DNA of 64,000 bases, taken from assembly GCA_002327525.1 (NCBI GenBank), contig DCWG01000125.1:24172-88171 (forward strand), read 5' to 3'. Below are positions 19,393 to 27,736 of this stretch, in pieces. Origin of the DNA: Gammaproteobacteria bacterium UBA2168 (GTDB lineage: Bacteria; Pseudomonadota; Gammaproteobacteria; Pseudomonadales; Azotimanducaceae). The first letter of the stretch is position 1; each line of letters starts with the position of its first letter. The position numbers and the translations under genes were made by a program. The notes beneath the pieces are model-generated. The model made no database searches, was not told the DNA's origin, and was given only the letters and a program-made list of their open reading frames with translations.

Positions 19393-19962
19393 ATGGCTAG
19401 CTATTCAACAAACGAATTCCGTAGCGGGCTGAAGGTACTGCTCGAGGGCGAACCCTGTTCGATACTCGAGAACGAGTTCGTGAAGCCCGGCAAGGGACAA
19501 GCATTCAACCGCGTTAGGTTCCGCAACCTCAAAACCGGCCGGGTATGGGAGCGCACGTTCAAATCCGGAGAGTCCATCGAGGCGGCCGACGTCATGGAGC
19601 TCGACATGGAGTACCTGTACAGCGATGGGGAGTTCTGGCACTTCATGAAGACCGACGGCAGCTTCGAGCAGGTGGCCGCTCCCGAGGCCGCAGTGGCGGA
19701 TGCACGGGGCTGGTTGAAAGAACAGGACGTCTGCCAGGTCACGTTGTGGAACGAAGCCCCTATTTCGGTCGTGTTGCCCAACTTCGTCGAATTGGAGGTT
19801 ACCGAGACAGATCCGGGCATCAAGGGCGACACTGCCCAGGGTGGCAGCAAACCAGCCACACTCTCGACGGGCGCGACCATACGCGTGCCTCTGTTCGTCA
19901 ATATCGGCGACGTGCTGAAAATCGACACCCGTACGGGCGAGTACGTCAGCCGGGCACGCTGA
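19393..19962 (+). CDS. efp: Elongation factor P
   Basis: EF-P relieves ribosome stalling at consecutive prolines. The 189-residue protein has the expected three-domain length, and the loop KPGKGQAF places the modified lysine exactly at Lys34, as in Escherichia coli, which fits modification by EpmA rather than by arginine rhamnosylation. The C-terminal signature [15 protein letters not shown] is present. ATG 19393 follows AGCAGGCGAAGTA. epmA begins two bases after the efp stop, so the factor and its modifying enzyme are co-transcribed. Confidence 0.97.
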   Translation: MASYSTNEFRSGLKVLLEGEPCSILENEFVKPGKGQAFNRVRFRNLKTGRVWERTFKSGESIEAADVMELDMEYLYSDGEFWHFMKTDGSFEQVAAPEAAVADARGWLKEQDVCQVTLWNEAPISVVLPNFVELEVTETDPGIKGDTAQGGSKPATLSTGATIRVPLFVNIGDVLKIDTRTGEYVSRAR

Positions 19963-19963
19963 C

Positions 19964-20815
19964 TTGTCCAGTCCGCGCGACTGGCGCCCGACCTGTAGTG
20001 TTGAGACGATACGCGCGCGCGCGGATATCGTGCACCGCATCCGCGCCTTTTTCGGTGCACGCGAGGTGCTGGAAGTGAGCACGCCGACGCTTGGTCACAC
20101 CACCGTGACCGAACCGGCGGTGGAGAGTCTACGCCTTGAATCCGGACCATTCCTGCAGACTTCGCCCGAGTACTACATGAAGCGCCTGCTGGCGGCCGGA
20201 GCGCCCTCGATCTATCAGATCGGGCCCGTATACCGGGCTGAGGAGCGAGGCCGCTGGCACAATCCAGAATTCACCATGCTGGAGTGGTATCGCCTCGGAT
20301 TCAACGATACCGAACTAATGGACGAGGTCGCCGAACTGGTGGATGTGGTGCTGGGCGCAGCCCCCTACCAACGACTCACATACAGACAGCTCACCGGAGG
20401 TCTCGTGGCGTCGCGGGAGCGGCTGGATCTGGCCTTCGCGCAAGCGCTGACAGGGCTCGACGAGCGGCGCACTTTCGTTACCGACTACCCTGCGGAACAG
20501 GCGGCTCTGGCCCGGTTGCGAGAGGACGATGCCAGCGTCGCCGCCCGCTTCGAGCTGGTGGTTGATGGTGTGGAACTGGCTAACGGCTATTTCGAACTGG
20601 GTGATGCGTCCACACTGCGATGCAGGTTCGAAGCTGACAATTCAGCGCGCGAGCTTCGCGGGGGAGAGGCGCTTGCACTGGATGAACGCTTTCTCGACGC
20701 CATGGCAGGGGGGCTGCCAACGTGCTCGGGCGTCGCGCTCGGCCTTGACCGTCTGGTGATGCTGGCGGTTGGAGCGAACAGCCTGAGCGAGGTGATGCCG
20801 TTTCCCGATGGCTAG
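19964..20815 (+). CDS. epmA: EF-P beta-lysine ligase EpmA (GenX/PoxA)
   Basis: EpmA attaches (R)-beta-lysine to Lys34 of EF-P. It is a lysyl-tRNA synthetase catalytic core without the anticodon domain: QTSPEYYMKRLL, motif 2 (GPVYRAEERGRWHNPEF), FELVVDGVELANGYFEL and motif 3 (GVALGLDRLVMLA). The start is TTG 19964. At 283 residues it is about 40 shorter than the Escherichia coli protein, chiefly in the segment between TYRQ and TFVTDYPAEQ, and its last residues (VMPFPDG) end in a TAG that lies inside the inverted terminus of the adjacent repeat element. epmB is not in the window. Catalytic motifs look intact. Confidence 0.92.
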   Translation: MSSPRDWRPTCSVETIRARADIVHRIRAFFGAREVLEVSTPTLGHTTVTEPAVESLRLESGPFLQTSPEYYMKRLLAAGAPSIYQIGPVYRAEERGRWHNPEFTMLEWYRLGFNDTELMDEVAELVDVVLGAAPYQRLTYRQLTGGLVASRERLDLAFAQALTGLDERRTFVTDYPAEQAALARLREDDASVAARFELVVDGVELANGYFELGDASTLRCRFEADNSARELRGGEALALDERFLDAMAGGLPTCSGVALGLDRLVMLAVGANSLSEVMPFPDG

Positions 20816-21003
20816 CCTGGATATTGCACGAGGACGCGGCGTTTTGGGTGAGAGATCGTGGTTGTGATGACGGCCGCGAGATCCAGCCAAAAACCGCGAA
20901 GGCGCATCTGTCATATTTTGACCACGTTCGAAATGTAGAAAAATCCATTGAAATCAAAATGATTGGCTTCAACTGCGCCGTACTCGTGCAATATCCGGGC
21001 TAG
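20812..21003. mobile_element. MITE-like element A with 14-bp perfect inverted termini
   Basis: The 192-bp segment begins CTAGCCTGGATATTGCACGAG and ends with the reverse complement, GATATTGCACGAG being perfectly repeated inside an arm match of about 25 bases with few differences. CTAG stands at both outer ends. It contains no open frame and no transposase. The left end provides the TAG stop of epmA (20813-20815) and the right end lies 28 bases from the stop of the convergent psd. A second element with related ends lies at 30973-31156. Confidence 0.75.
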
Positions 21004-21030
21004 GGCCTCAATGCCCTTAAGGCTCCACCT

Positions 21031-21870
21031 TCACCGTATGCGCTCCGGACCGGCCCATTGGCCGATGACCTCGCCCATGCGCAACCGCGTTCCGGAGCGC
21101 AGGTTGGCGTGTGCTTCGAAGCGTCCCTGTTCAAAACAGAGAATCACGGTAGAGCCGAGCAGGAAGCGGCCGAACTCGGCGCCGCGTTCGAACGCGACAT
21201 CGTGTTGGCGCTGTTCCACCTTCCGATAGGGGCTGACCGGCGCATCCCAAACGGTCTCGATGCTGCCGACGATCAGGGCGCCCACCATGATCAGTAGCAT
21301 GTCGCCTGGATTGCCGCGCAACCGGCACACCAGGCGTTCGTTGCGGCAGAACAGATCGCCGATGGACGCCTCGGAACGGGCGTTGACCGAGAAAAGTTCA
21401 CCTGGCACTGCTTGCGAATCGGTAAGCGTGAGTTCCGCCGGGACGTGCACGCGGTGGTAGTCCCGGGGGGCGAGATAGATGGTGACGAATTTGCCGCCAT
21501 CGAATCCGTGAGCCAGAGATCCCGCCAGGGCTCCGAGGGAGTAGCGCGTGCCCTTGGCCTGCAGCAGGGTGCCGTGCTCGATATTGCCGAGTTGACTGAT
21601 CGAGCCGTCGCAGGGGCTGACCACGACGTTCGGCTGGTCGCAGACCGTCCGCGCACCCTGCGCCAGAGCGCGTGTAAAAAAGGCGTTGAACGAGTCGAAC
21701 TCCTCAAGACCAGCGTCCGCCTCTTCCATGTTCACGTTGTAGAATCGGGTGAAAGCGTGGATTAGCGAACGTCGTACCAGCGGTACCCTCGAGGCAGCCA
21801 GCCAGCCAGCCAGGCGCGTGAGTGCGTGTCTGGGCAGAACGTTTTGCAGTGCGATGAATGGGTGGCTCAT
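21031..21870 (-). CDS. psd: Phosphatidylserine decarboxylase
   Basis: Psd converts phosphatidylserine to phosphatidylethanolamine at the inner membrane. The proenzyme cuts itself at the LGST motif (residues 238-241), Ser240 becoming the pyruvoyl group. The charge-relay residues Asp88 (SPCDGS) and His139 (PRDYHRVH) are present. The length is 279 residues. ATG 21870 overlaps the stop of rhdA in an ATGA, so the start is well placed and the two genes are coupled. The order epmA/psd/rhdA/orn is that of Pseudomonas and its relatives. Confidence 0.96.
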   Translation of the reverse strand: MSHPFIALQNVLPRHALTRLAGWLAASRVPLVRRSLIHAFTRFYNVNMEEADAGLEEFDSFNAFFTRALAQGARTVCDQPNVVVSPCDGSISQLGNIEHGTLLQAKGTRYSLGALAGSLAHGFDGGKFVTIYLAPRDYHRVHVPAELTLTDSQAVPGELFSVNARSEASIGDLFCRNERLVCRLRGNPGDMLLIMVGALIVGSIETVWDAPVSPYRKVEQRQHDVAFERGAEFGRFLLGSTVILCFEQGRFEAHANLRSGTRLRMGEVIGQWAGPERIR

Positions 21871-22718
21871 GTCTCGATGGGCAGGTCGGCACGGTTGCCC
21901 CACTCCGACCAGGAGCCGTGGTAGGCGCGGATCGATTGGAAACCGAGCAGGCGAGCGACCATGTAGGACAGCCCGGAACGATGGTGTGTCTGGCAGTGTG
22001 TGATTATCTGCTTCTCGGCGGTAACGCCGACCGCGTTGAGCAGGCCGTCCAGATTTCGGATCAGACGCATGTCGTGGGCGGGGTCCTTGAGGTGCATCCA
22101 GTCCGTGTTCACAGCCCCGGGAATGTGCCCGGCGCGTGCGGAGCCGCTGCGCTCGCCCCGGTACTCCGCGTCACTGCGCACATCCCAGATCAATTGCCGG
22201 GGATCGTCGATGGCCGCCAGCACGTCCTCGATTTCCGCGATGGGGCCGGTATCGATTGTGAGATGGACCTGCGATGGTGCCGGTACCGCGCCGTTGCCTT
22301 GCCGTGCGCTCCGACCGCAGGCGAGCCACGCCTGAATTCCCCCATTGAGGTAGTGCCAGTCACGCTTTCCAATTACATCCAGTGTCCAGCAGAAACGCCC
22401 GGCCCAGCCACCACCCTCATCATCGTAGGCCACTACTTTCTTCGTGAAGTCGAAACCGATGCGACGAAAGAGTGCAGTCAGACGCCCGAGGTCTGGCAAA
22501 CGGCCGCTGGCTGGCGGCGTGCCGTCGACGAGCTCCGCCGGGGTGACCAGAATTGCGCCGGGCACGTGCGCTTGAGCGTAGGCCTGCGATGATGCCACGT
22601 GCACCAGCAAAAGGTCGTGGTCGAGCTCGAGCAAGTCGGGTTCGAGGATATGCGCTCTGGAAGAGATGTGCTTTTCTCCGCGTGGGCGAGCAGCTATGTT
22701 AACGGAACGACAGGACAA
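21867..22718 (-). CDS. rhdA: Rhodanese-type thiosulfate sulfurtransferase (RhdA-like)
   Basis: The 283-residue protein has two rhodanese domains. The C-terminal one carries the active-site loop HCQTHHRSG with Cys242; the CQTHHR loop is typical of the Azotobacter/Pseudomonas RhdA type. The N-terminal domain has [13 protein letters not shown] in place of an active loop. Such enzymes pass sulfane sulfur to cyanide or cellular acceptors. The only start in a suitable place is TTG 22718, just ahead of the divergent orn gene and overlapping its upstream region; the extra first 20 residues make this start uncertain. psd follows with a four-base overlap. Confidence 0.9.
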   Translation of the reverse strand: MSCRSVNIAARPRGEKHISSRAHILEPDLLELDHDLLLVHVASSQAYAQAHVPGAILVTPAELVDGTPPASGRLPDLGRLTALFRRIGFDFTKKVVAYDDEGGGWAGRFCWTLDVIGKRDWHYLNGGIQAWLACGRSARQGNGAVPAPSQVHLTIDTGPIAEIEDVLAAIDDPRQLIWDVRSDAEYRGERSGSARAGHIPGAVNTDWMHLKDPAHDMRLIRNLDGLLNAVGVTAEKQIITHCQTHHRSGLSYMVARLLGFQSIRAYHGSWSEWGNRADLPIET

Positions 22719-22730
22719 TCAAGGAATTTC

Positions 22731-23270
22731 GTGGCTGCCAACCTGGTGTGGATGGATCTTGAGATGACCGGACTCGACCCGGAACGTGATGTCATCATCG
22801 AAATGGCGACGATCGTGACCGATTCGGAACTCGAGATCATCGAGGAAGGGCCGGTGTTCGCCATCGCGCAGCCGCAGGCGAAACTCGACGCGATGGACGA
22901 ATGGAACCAGACCCACCATGGTGCCTCTGGGCTCATCGATCGCGTACGCCGCGATGGCGTGGCCGAGCGAGAGGCAGAGGCGGTCACGCTCGCCTTTCTC
23001 GAGCGTCACGTCGAGCCGCGCAAGGCACCGCTGTGCGGCAACACCATCTGGCAAGACCGCCGCTTCCTGGTACGCTACATGCCCACCCTCGAGGCACATC
23101 TGCACTACCGCAACATCGACGTCTCCAGCATCAAAGAGCTGGCGCGCCGTTGGAAGCCCGGGCTGCTTGGTGGCTTCAGCAAGAAAAACGCACATACAGC
23201 GTTGGCTGATATCCGTGAATCCATCGCCGAACTGCGCTACTACCGCGAGCACTTTTTCGTCAGGCATTAG
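22731..23270 (+). CDS. orn: Oligoribonuclease
   Basis: Orn degrades RNA dinucleotides, including pGpG from c-di-GMP breakdown, and is essential in many Gammaproteobacteria. The 179-residue DEDDh exonuclease has [11 protein letters not shown] (Asp9, Glu11), the middle [12 protein letters not shown] segment and [11 protein letters not shown] with the final His and Asp. GTG 22731 with AAGGA just upstream is the natural start; the frame open from 22599 lacks a plausible earlier start. The 3' end overlaps the convergent queG gene by 11 bases. Confidence 0.96.
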   Translation: MAANLVWMDLEMTGLDPERDVIIEMATIVTDSELEIIEEGPVFAIAQPQAKLDAMDEWNQTHHGASGLIDRVRRDGVAEREAEAVTLAFLERHVEPRKAPLCGNTIWQDRRFLVRYMPTLEAHLHYRNIDVSSIKELARRWKPGLLGGFSKKNAHTALADIRESIAELRYYREHFFVRH

Positions 23271-24369
23271 CGTGCCGGATCTTTGTTTCGAGAGCACTGA
23301 CGGCCCAGTGGATGTGTTCGGCCGCCAGGTCGGATGAACCAGGGAGAGCCGAGCGCAGCCTGTCGCGCACTTTGTTGCTACCCGGGCCGTTGCCGAGCGC
23401 GATGGCGAGGTTGCGACGCCACATGTCGAAGTTGATGCGCCGAATGGGCGAACCTTCTGTGCGTCTCAGAAACTCCGCCTCACTCCAATCGAACAGATCA
23501 AGCAACGTGGCTGCGTCCAGCCCGTGACGCGGGGTAAAATCCACCTCGCAGCTGGATACCGTGCTGCGATTCCACGGACAGTACAGCTGGCAATCGTCGC
23601 AGCCGAAGATGCGGTTGCCCATCAGGGGCCTCAGTTCAGGATCGATTGGGCCCTTGTGTTCGATGGTCAGGTAGGAGATGCAGCGTTTGGCATCCAGCAA
23701 CCGATTCGCGATCAGCGCATTGGTCGGGCACATCGTCATGCAGGCCCGGCATGCACCGCAACGGTCCAATACCGTTGCGTCGTCGCTAGGCAGAGGCAGG
23801 TTGGTGTAAATCTCACCGAGAAAGAAGAAGCTGCCGGCGCGGGGGTGGATGAGCAGCGTGTGTTTGCCCATCCAACCGAGTCCGGCCTTGCTGGCGAGCG
23901 CCTTTTCGAGCACTGGAGCGGAGTCGGTAAAGGCGCGGAAGCGATGGTCGATGCGAGCGGCCGCAGCATCGAGAAGTTTCGCCAGCCGCGCCAGCCGGCG
24001 TCGGATGACCTTGTGGTAGTCGCGACCGAGAGCGTAGCGGGAAACGTATGCTCGTGATGGGTCTTCGAGTATCCGCAGCGGTTGCTCGCATTCCGAGGTG
24101 AGGTAGTTCATGCGCGTGCTGATCACGCGCAATGTCCCGGGCAGTAGCTGTTCGGGATGCAGACGTGCCTCGAAGTGCTCGTTCATGTAGCCCATGGCGC
24201 CGTGCAGGCCGCGCGCCAGCCAGTCACGCACATGCGGTTCGTGCGCGCTGAGGTCGACATCGCTCACGCCAAGCTGGTCAAAACCGAATTCTGCCGCCCA
24301 GGTGTCGAGCTGACCGCGCAGCGCAAGGGTCTGTGCGGTACTGAGGGTTGCGATAGTGGCCTCACTCAT
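23260..24369 (-). CDS. queG: Epoxyqueuosine reductase QueG
   Basis: QueG reduces epoxyqueuosine to queuosine in the wobble position of tRNA, using cobalamin and two 4Fe-4S clusters. The 369-residue protein has both cluster motifs, [12 protein letters not shown] and [10 protein letters not shown], after the cobalamin-binding N-terminal part ([14 protein letters not shown]). ATG 24369 gives the normal N-terminus ([10 protein letters not shown]). It stands divergent to nnr, as in many relatives. The nickel- and heme-free cobalamin role is known for the family, not seen here. Confidence 0.95.
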   Translation of the reverse strand: MSEATIATLSTAQTLALRGQLDTWAAEFGFDQLGVSDVDLSAHEPHVRDWLARGLHGAMGYMNEHFEARLHPEQLLPGTLRVISTRMNYLTSECEQPLRILEDPSRAYVSRYALGRDYHKVIRRRLARLAKLLDAAAARIDHRFRAFTDSAPVLEKALASKAGLGWMGKHTLLIHPRAGSFFFLGEIYTNLPLPSDDATVLDRCGACRACMTMCPTNALIANRLLDAKRCISYLTIEHKGPIDPELRPLMGNRIFGCDDCQLYCPWNRSTVSSCEVDFTPRHGLDAATLLDLFDWSEAEFLRRTEGSPIRRINFDMWRRNLAIALGNGPGSNKVRDRLRSALPGSSDLAAEHIHWAVSALETKIRHANA

Positions 24370-24470
24370 GGCGGCACTATATGGCACCTGCGGCAGCCGA
24401 TCACGCATGTGCGGGAGATGGTTCGAGATGTCGGGAGGTGCCATATAATGGGCTGGAACGAGGACGAGCG

Positions 24471-25955
24471 ATGACAGAATTCAGTACGGGTGGCGGTATG
24501 GACGTCTATCTCGCGAGCGAGTGCCGGGAGTTGGACCGTATAGCCATCGAAGAAGAGGGTATCGAGGGCTTCGAACTCATGCGGCGCGCGGGTCAGGCCG
24601 CCTTCAACGAGCTGGCCCGCCGGTGGCCCGATGCCGGGTCGGTCAGCGTTGTGTGCGGAAAAGGCAACAATGCCGGTGATGGCTACGTCATCGCCGGGCT
24701 TGCGCGGGAAAGCGGATTTGACGTGCAGCTGCTGCAGCTCGATGTGGGTGTGCTCTCCGGCGATGCCGCACTGGCGGTGGAGTTCGCGGCACGGCGCGGC
24801 GTGACTGCGCAGCCTGGCGACGGCGAGCTGCGCGGGGATGTGATCGTGGATGCCTTGTTGGGCACGGGTTTGAGCGGCGAGCTACGCGAGCCCTATCGCT
24901 CGGCGGTGCAACGGATTAATGCAGTTGGTTGCGGTGTACTGGCCGTGGATATCCCAACCGGCGTACTGGCCGACACCGGCATGGTGCTCGACCCGGCGGT
25001 GCGTGCCGATGTGACGGTCAGTTTCATCGGGCGCAAGGTCGGCCTGCACACGGGGCCAGGGCTCGACTGCTGTGGGGAGGTGGTGCACGACACCCTTGGG
25101 GTGAGTGACGCGGTCTTCGATGCTTTGCCGGGATGTCCTTTGCTGCGCTGGAGTGGGGACCTTCTGCCCGTGCGACCGATCAATGCCTACAAACAGGGCG
25201 TGGGGCACCTGGTGATCGCGGGTGGAGACTATGCCATGAGCGGGGCGGTATTGCTGGCCGGGGAGGCGGCGCTGCGCGCCGGTGTGGGACTCGTCAGCAT
25301 CCTGACTCACCAGGAGCATGCGGCGGGTATCGTGTCGCGTCGGCCGGAACTGATGGTGAGAAACGCATCTGACGAGCAAGTCGTGCGCGGCCTTCTGGGG
25401 GCGGCGAGCGCGGTGGTCCTCGGACCGGGCCTCGGTCGTAGTTCGTGGGCCGGGGCTCTGTACCGGCGGGTAGTGGCGGCCAACAAGCCAACCCTGATTG
25501 ATGCGGACGGTCTGCGCATCGCGGTGGAAGATGGCAGACCTGTGCTCGACGAGGTGCTCATCACCCCGCACGCGGGCGAAGCGGGTGCACTGCTTGGCTG
25601 CGGCAACGCCGAGATCAACGAAGACAGACTGGATTCGGCGCGCCGGCTCGGCGAGCGCGTTGGCGGCGTGGCGGTGCTGAAAGGGGCGGGCAGCGTCATC
25701 GCCGATGCTCAGAACGTTGTGGGTATTGTGGCGCATGGCAATCCGGGCATGGCCAGCGCAGGCATGGGCGATGTGCTCAGTGGCATTGCCGGTGGATTTC
25801 TGGCGCAGGGGCTCAGCCTGAAGGCGGCGGCCGTGGCGGGAGCGACACTACACAGCGCCGCGGGCGATGCGGCAGCCAGGTGCGTCGGGCAACGTTCTCT
25901 GTTGGCCAGCGACGTGACGGATGCGATGATCGAATTGCTGAAAGGTTCCGGTTGA
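24471..25955 (+). CDS. nnr: Bifunctional NAD(P)HX epimerase/dehydratase
   Basis: Nnr repairs hydrated NADH and NADPH: the N-terminal domain epimerises NAD(P)HX and the C-terminal domain dehydrates the S form with ADP. The 494-residue protein has VVCGKGNNAGDGYV for the epimerase and, after about residue 235, GHLVIAGGDYAMSGA, TPHAGEAGALLG and GMASAGMGDVLSG for the kinase-like dehydratase. ATG 24471 follows AGGACGAGCG. The stop overlaps the TTG start of tsaE. The order nnr-tsaE-amiB-mutL-miaA-hfq is conserved in Gammaproteobacteria. Confidence 0.95.
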   Translation: MTEFSTGGGMDVYLASECRELDRIAIEEEGIEGFELMRRAGQAAFNELARRWPDAGSVSVVCGKGNNAGDGYVIAGLARESGFDVQLLQLDVGVLSGDAALAVEFAARRGVTAQPGDGELRGDVIVDALLGTGLSGELREPYRSAVQRINAVGCGVLAVDIPTGVLADTGMVLDPAVRADVTVSFIGRKVGLHTGPGLDCCGEVVHDTLGVSDAVFDALPGCPLLRWSGDLLPVRPINAYKQGVGHLVIAGGDYAMSGAVLLAGEAALRAGVGLVSILTHQEHAAGIVSRRPELMVRNASDEQVVRGLLGAASAVVLGPGLGRSSWAGALYRRVVAANKPTLIDADGLRIAVEDGRPVLDEVLITPHAGEAGALLGCGNAEINEDRLDSARRLGERVGGVAVLKGAGSVIADAQNVVGIVAHGNPGMASAGMGDVLSGIAGGFLAQGLSLKAAAVAGATLHSAAGDAAARCVGQRSLLASDVTDAMIELLKGSG

Positions 25956-26401
25956 GCGCGCTGCCCTCGGGGCGATATCTTCCGGATGAGCACGCGACCG
26001 AGGCATTGGGCGTCGAGCTTGCACAATGGTTGGCCGATCCGGTCAATAGTGCCGACAAGGCCCTTGTCTACCTGCATGGTGAGCTTGGTGCTGGAAAGAC
26101 TACCCTCGTGCGCGGCATACTGCGGGGCTTGGGCCACACCGGGGCGGTCAAGAGTCCAACGTACACGCTGCTCGAGCCGTATGACGCGCAAGCTCTCTAT
26201 CATTTCGATCTATATCGCATCGCCGACAGTCGGGAACTGGAGTTCATCGGCATGGACGATCTGCTGGCCGAAAACGTGGTCAAGGTGGTGGAATGGCCGG
26301 AAAGAGGTGGGGACCGGCTCCCCCGCCCCGATGTCGAGGTGTATCTCGAGGTTGATGGTAAGGCACGCCGCGCCCGCCTGCAGGCGGGCGACCCGGCGTA
26401 A
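25952..26401 (+). CDS. tsaE: tRNA threonylcarbamoyladenosine biosynthesis ATPase TsaE
   Basis: TsaE is the small ATPase that supports t6A formation on ANN-decoding tRNAs with TsaB, TsaC and TsaD. The 149-residue protein has the Walker A motif HGELGAGKTTLVRG, SPTYTLLEPY and FDLYRI, and ends with the usual VVEWPERG segment. TTG 25952 overlaps the nnr stop (TTGA), which is the only start consistent with the family length; the longer frame from 25880 lies inside nnr. amiB begins eight bases after the stop. Confidence 0.94.
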   Translation: MSALPSGRYLPDEHATEALGVELAQWLADPVNSADKALVYLHGELGAGKTTLVRGILRGLGHTGAVKSPTYTLLEPYDAQALYHFDLYRIADSRELEFIGMDDLLAENVVKVVEWPERGGDRLPRPDVEVYLEVDGKARRARLQAGDPA

Positions 26402-26408
26402 CGGCAAC

Positions 26409-27728
26409 GTGAAGCCAGTCTCTTGCGCTGTTGTGGCATTGGCCTTCTGTGCCCTGGCACCGATATCGGTATCAGCCGCCCAACTCGAAAGTCTGCGCCT
26501 GCACGAGAGCCCTGAATACACTCGGGTCGTTTTCGATACCACTGCGCCCGTGCGTTACCGGGCCATGGTGTTGGAGAATCCGCATCGTTTCGTCATTGAT
26601 TTCGAAGATGTGAGCCTCGGTCCCGCCTTCGATCCGACCGCCGTTGCGCTGGGCCGCGACCGGGTTGACGGGGTACGTGTCGGCAGGCGTGGGGACGGCT
26701 ATCGGATCGTGCTCGACGTGACCGCGAAACTGCAGCCGAAAGACTTCACGTTGCTGCCGGTCGACCCCTACGGTCATCGGGTGGTGGTCGATCTATACGA
26801 CACGGGTGCGCGCGCCGCACCACGTATCGTGGTGACGCAACCGCGCGGCAAGCGCGACGTCGTGGTGGCCGTGGACGCGGGTCATGGCGGGGAAGATCCG
26901 GGTGCGTTGGGGCCTGGCAGGCTGCAGGAGAAAACGGTGGTGCTCAGCATCGCACGCAAGCTCGAGGCCATGATCGATGCCGAGCCGGGATTCGATGCCT
27001 TTCTGGTGCGTGACGGAGACTACTACATCGGCCACGCCAAACGGCGACAGATCGCCCGCGATCGGCGAGCCGATCTGTTCGTCTCGATCCACGCCGACGG
27101 GTTCGAGAGTTCCCAGCCCAATGGTGCCTCGGTGTACACCCTCTCTGACCGGGGTGCCACCAGTGAAACGGCGGCCTATCTGGCGGACAAAGAAAACCGC
27201 TCGGACCTCATCGGTGGCGTGGGGACGATCAGCCTGGACGACAAGCCGGACGGAGTGGCCGAAATTCTGCTCGATATATCGATGGACGCATTTCGTATCA
27301 GGAGTATCGAGGTGGGCGGATACATCCTCGAGCAACTCGGCAAGACCACGAAATTGCACAAGCAGCGGGTTGAACAGGCGGCGTTTCTGGTGCTCAAGGC
27401 TCCTGACGTTGCAAGTGTGCTGGTGGAGACCGGTTTTATCTCGAACCCTGCGGAGGCACGCAGGCTCAACCAACGCGACTACCAGGAAGACCTGAGCCGA
27501 GCCATCGTGCGGGGCATCGCGATCTACATGAATGAAAAACCGCCCACCGGAACCCTGCTGGCGTGGCAACGAGAACACGGCGGCGTGCGCTACACCATCA
27601 GCCGAGGCGATACGCTTTCCGAGATCGCCGTGCGCTATGGCGTGAGCGCGGAGCGCATACGTCGCGCCAACAAGCTGTCCAACGATGCCATACACGTTGG
27701 GCAGGTCATCATCATTCCAGCGGGTTGA
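26409..27728 (+). CDS. amiB: N-acetylmuramoyl-L-alanine amidase with AMIN and LysM domains
   Basis: The enzyme cleaves the amide bond between MurNAc and the peptide in peptidoglycan, helping daughter cells separate. The 439-residue protein has a signal peptide (VKPVSCAVVALAFCALAPISVSA), an AMIN domain (about 25-130), an Amidase_3 catalytic domain with zinc ligands in VDAGHGGEDPGA, SIHADGF and ETGFISN, and one C-terminal LysM repeat (YTISRGDTLSEIAVRYGVS). GTG 26409 directly precedes the signal peptide. Position before mutL is conserved. The catalytic domain may be autoinhibited, as in AmiB relatives. Confidence 0.95.
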   Translation: MKPVSCAVVALAFCALAPISVSAAQLESLRLHESPEYTRVVFDTTAPVRYRAMVLENPHRFVIDFEDVSLGPAFDPTAVALGRDRVDGVRVGRRGDGYRIVLDVTAKLQPKDFTLLPVDPYGHRVVVDLYDTGARAAPRIVVTQPRGKRDVVVAVDAGHGGEDPGALGPGRLQEKTVVLSIARKLEAMIDAEPGFDAFLVRDGDYYIGHAKRRQIARDRRADLFVSIHADGFESSQPNGASVYTLSDRGATSETAAYLADKENRSDLIGGVGTISLDDKPDGVAEILLDISMDAFRIRSIEVGGYILEQLGKTTKLHKQRVEQAAFLVLKAPDVASVLVETGFISNPAEARRLNQRDYQEDLSRAIVRGIAIYMNEKPPTGTLLAWQREHGGVRYTISRGDTLSEIAVRYGVSAERIRRANKLSNDAIHVGQVIIIPAG

Positions 27729-27736
27729 GCCTGTCC

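Noticed and set aside
20820-21000. Small gene between epmA and psd
   Set aside because: No frame has a ribosome site or family match; the stretch is explained by the inverted-repeat element.
26793-27695. Reverse-strand frame of 300 codons inside amiB
   Set aside because: Antisense shadow of an intact amidase gene.
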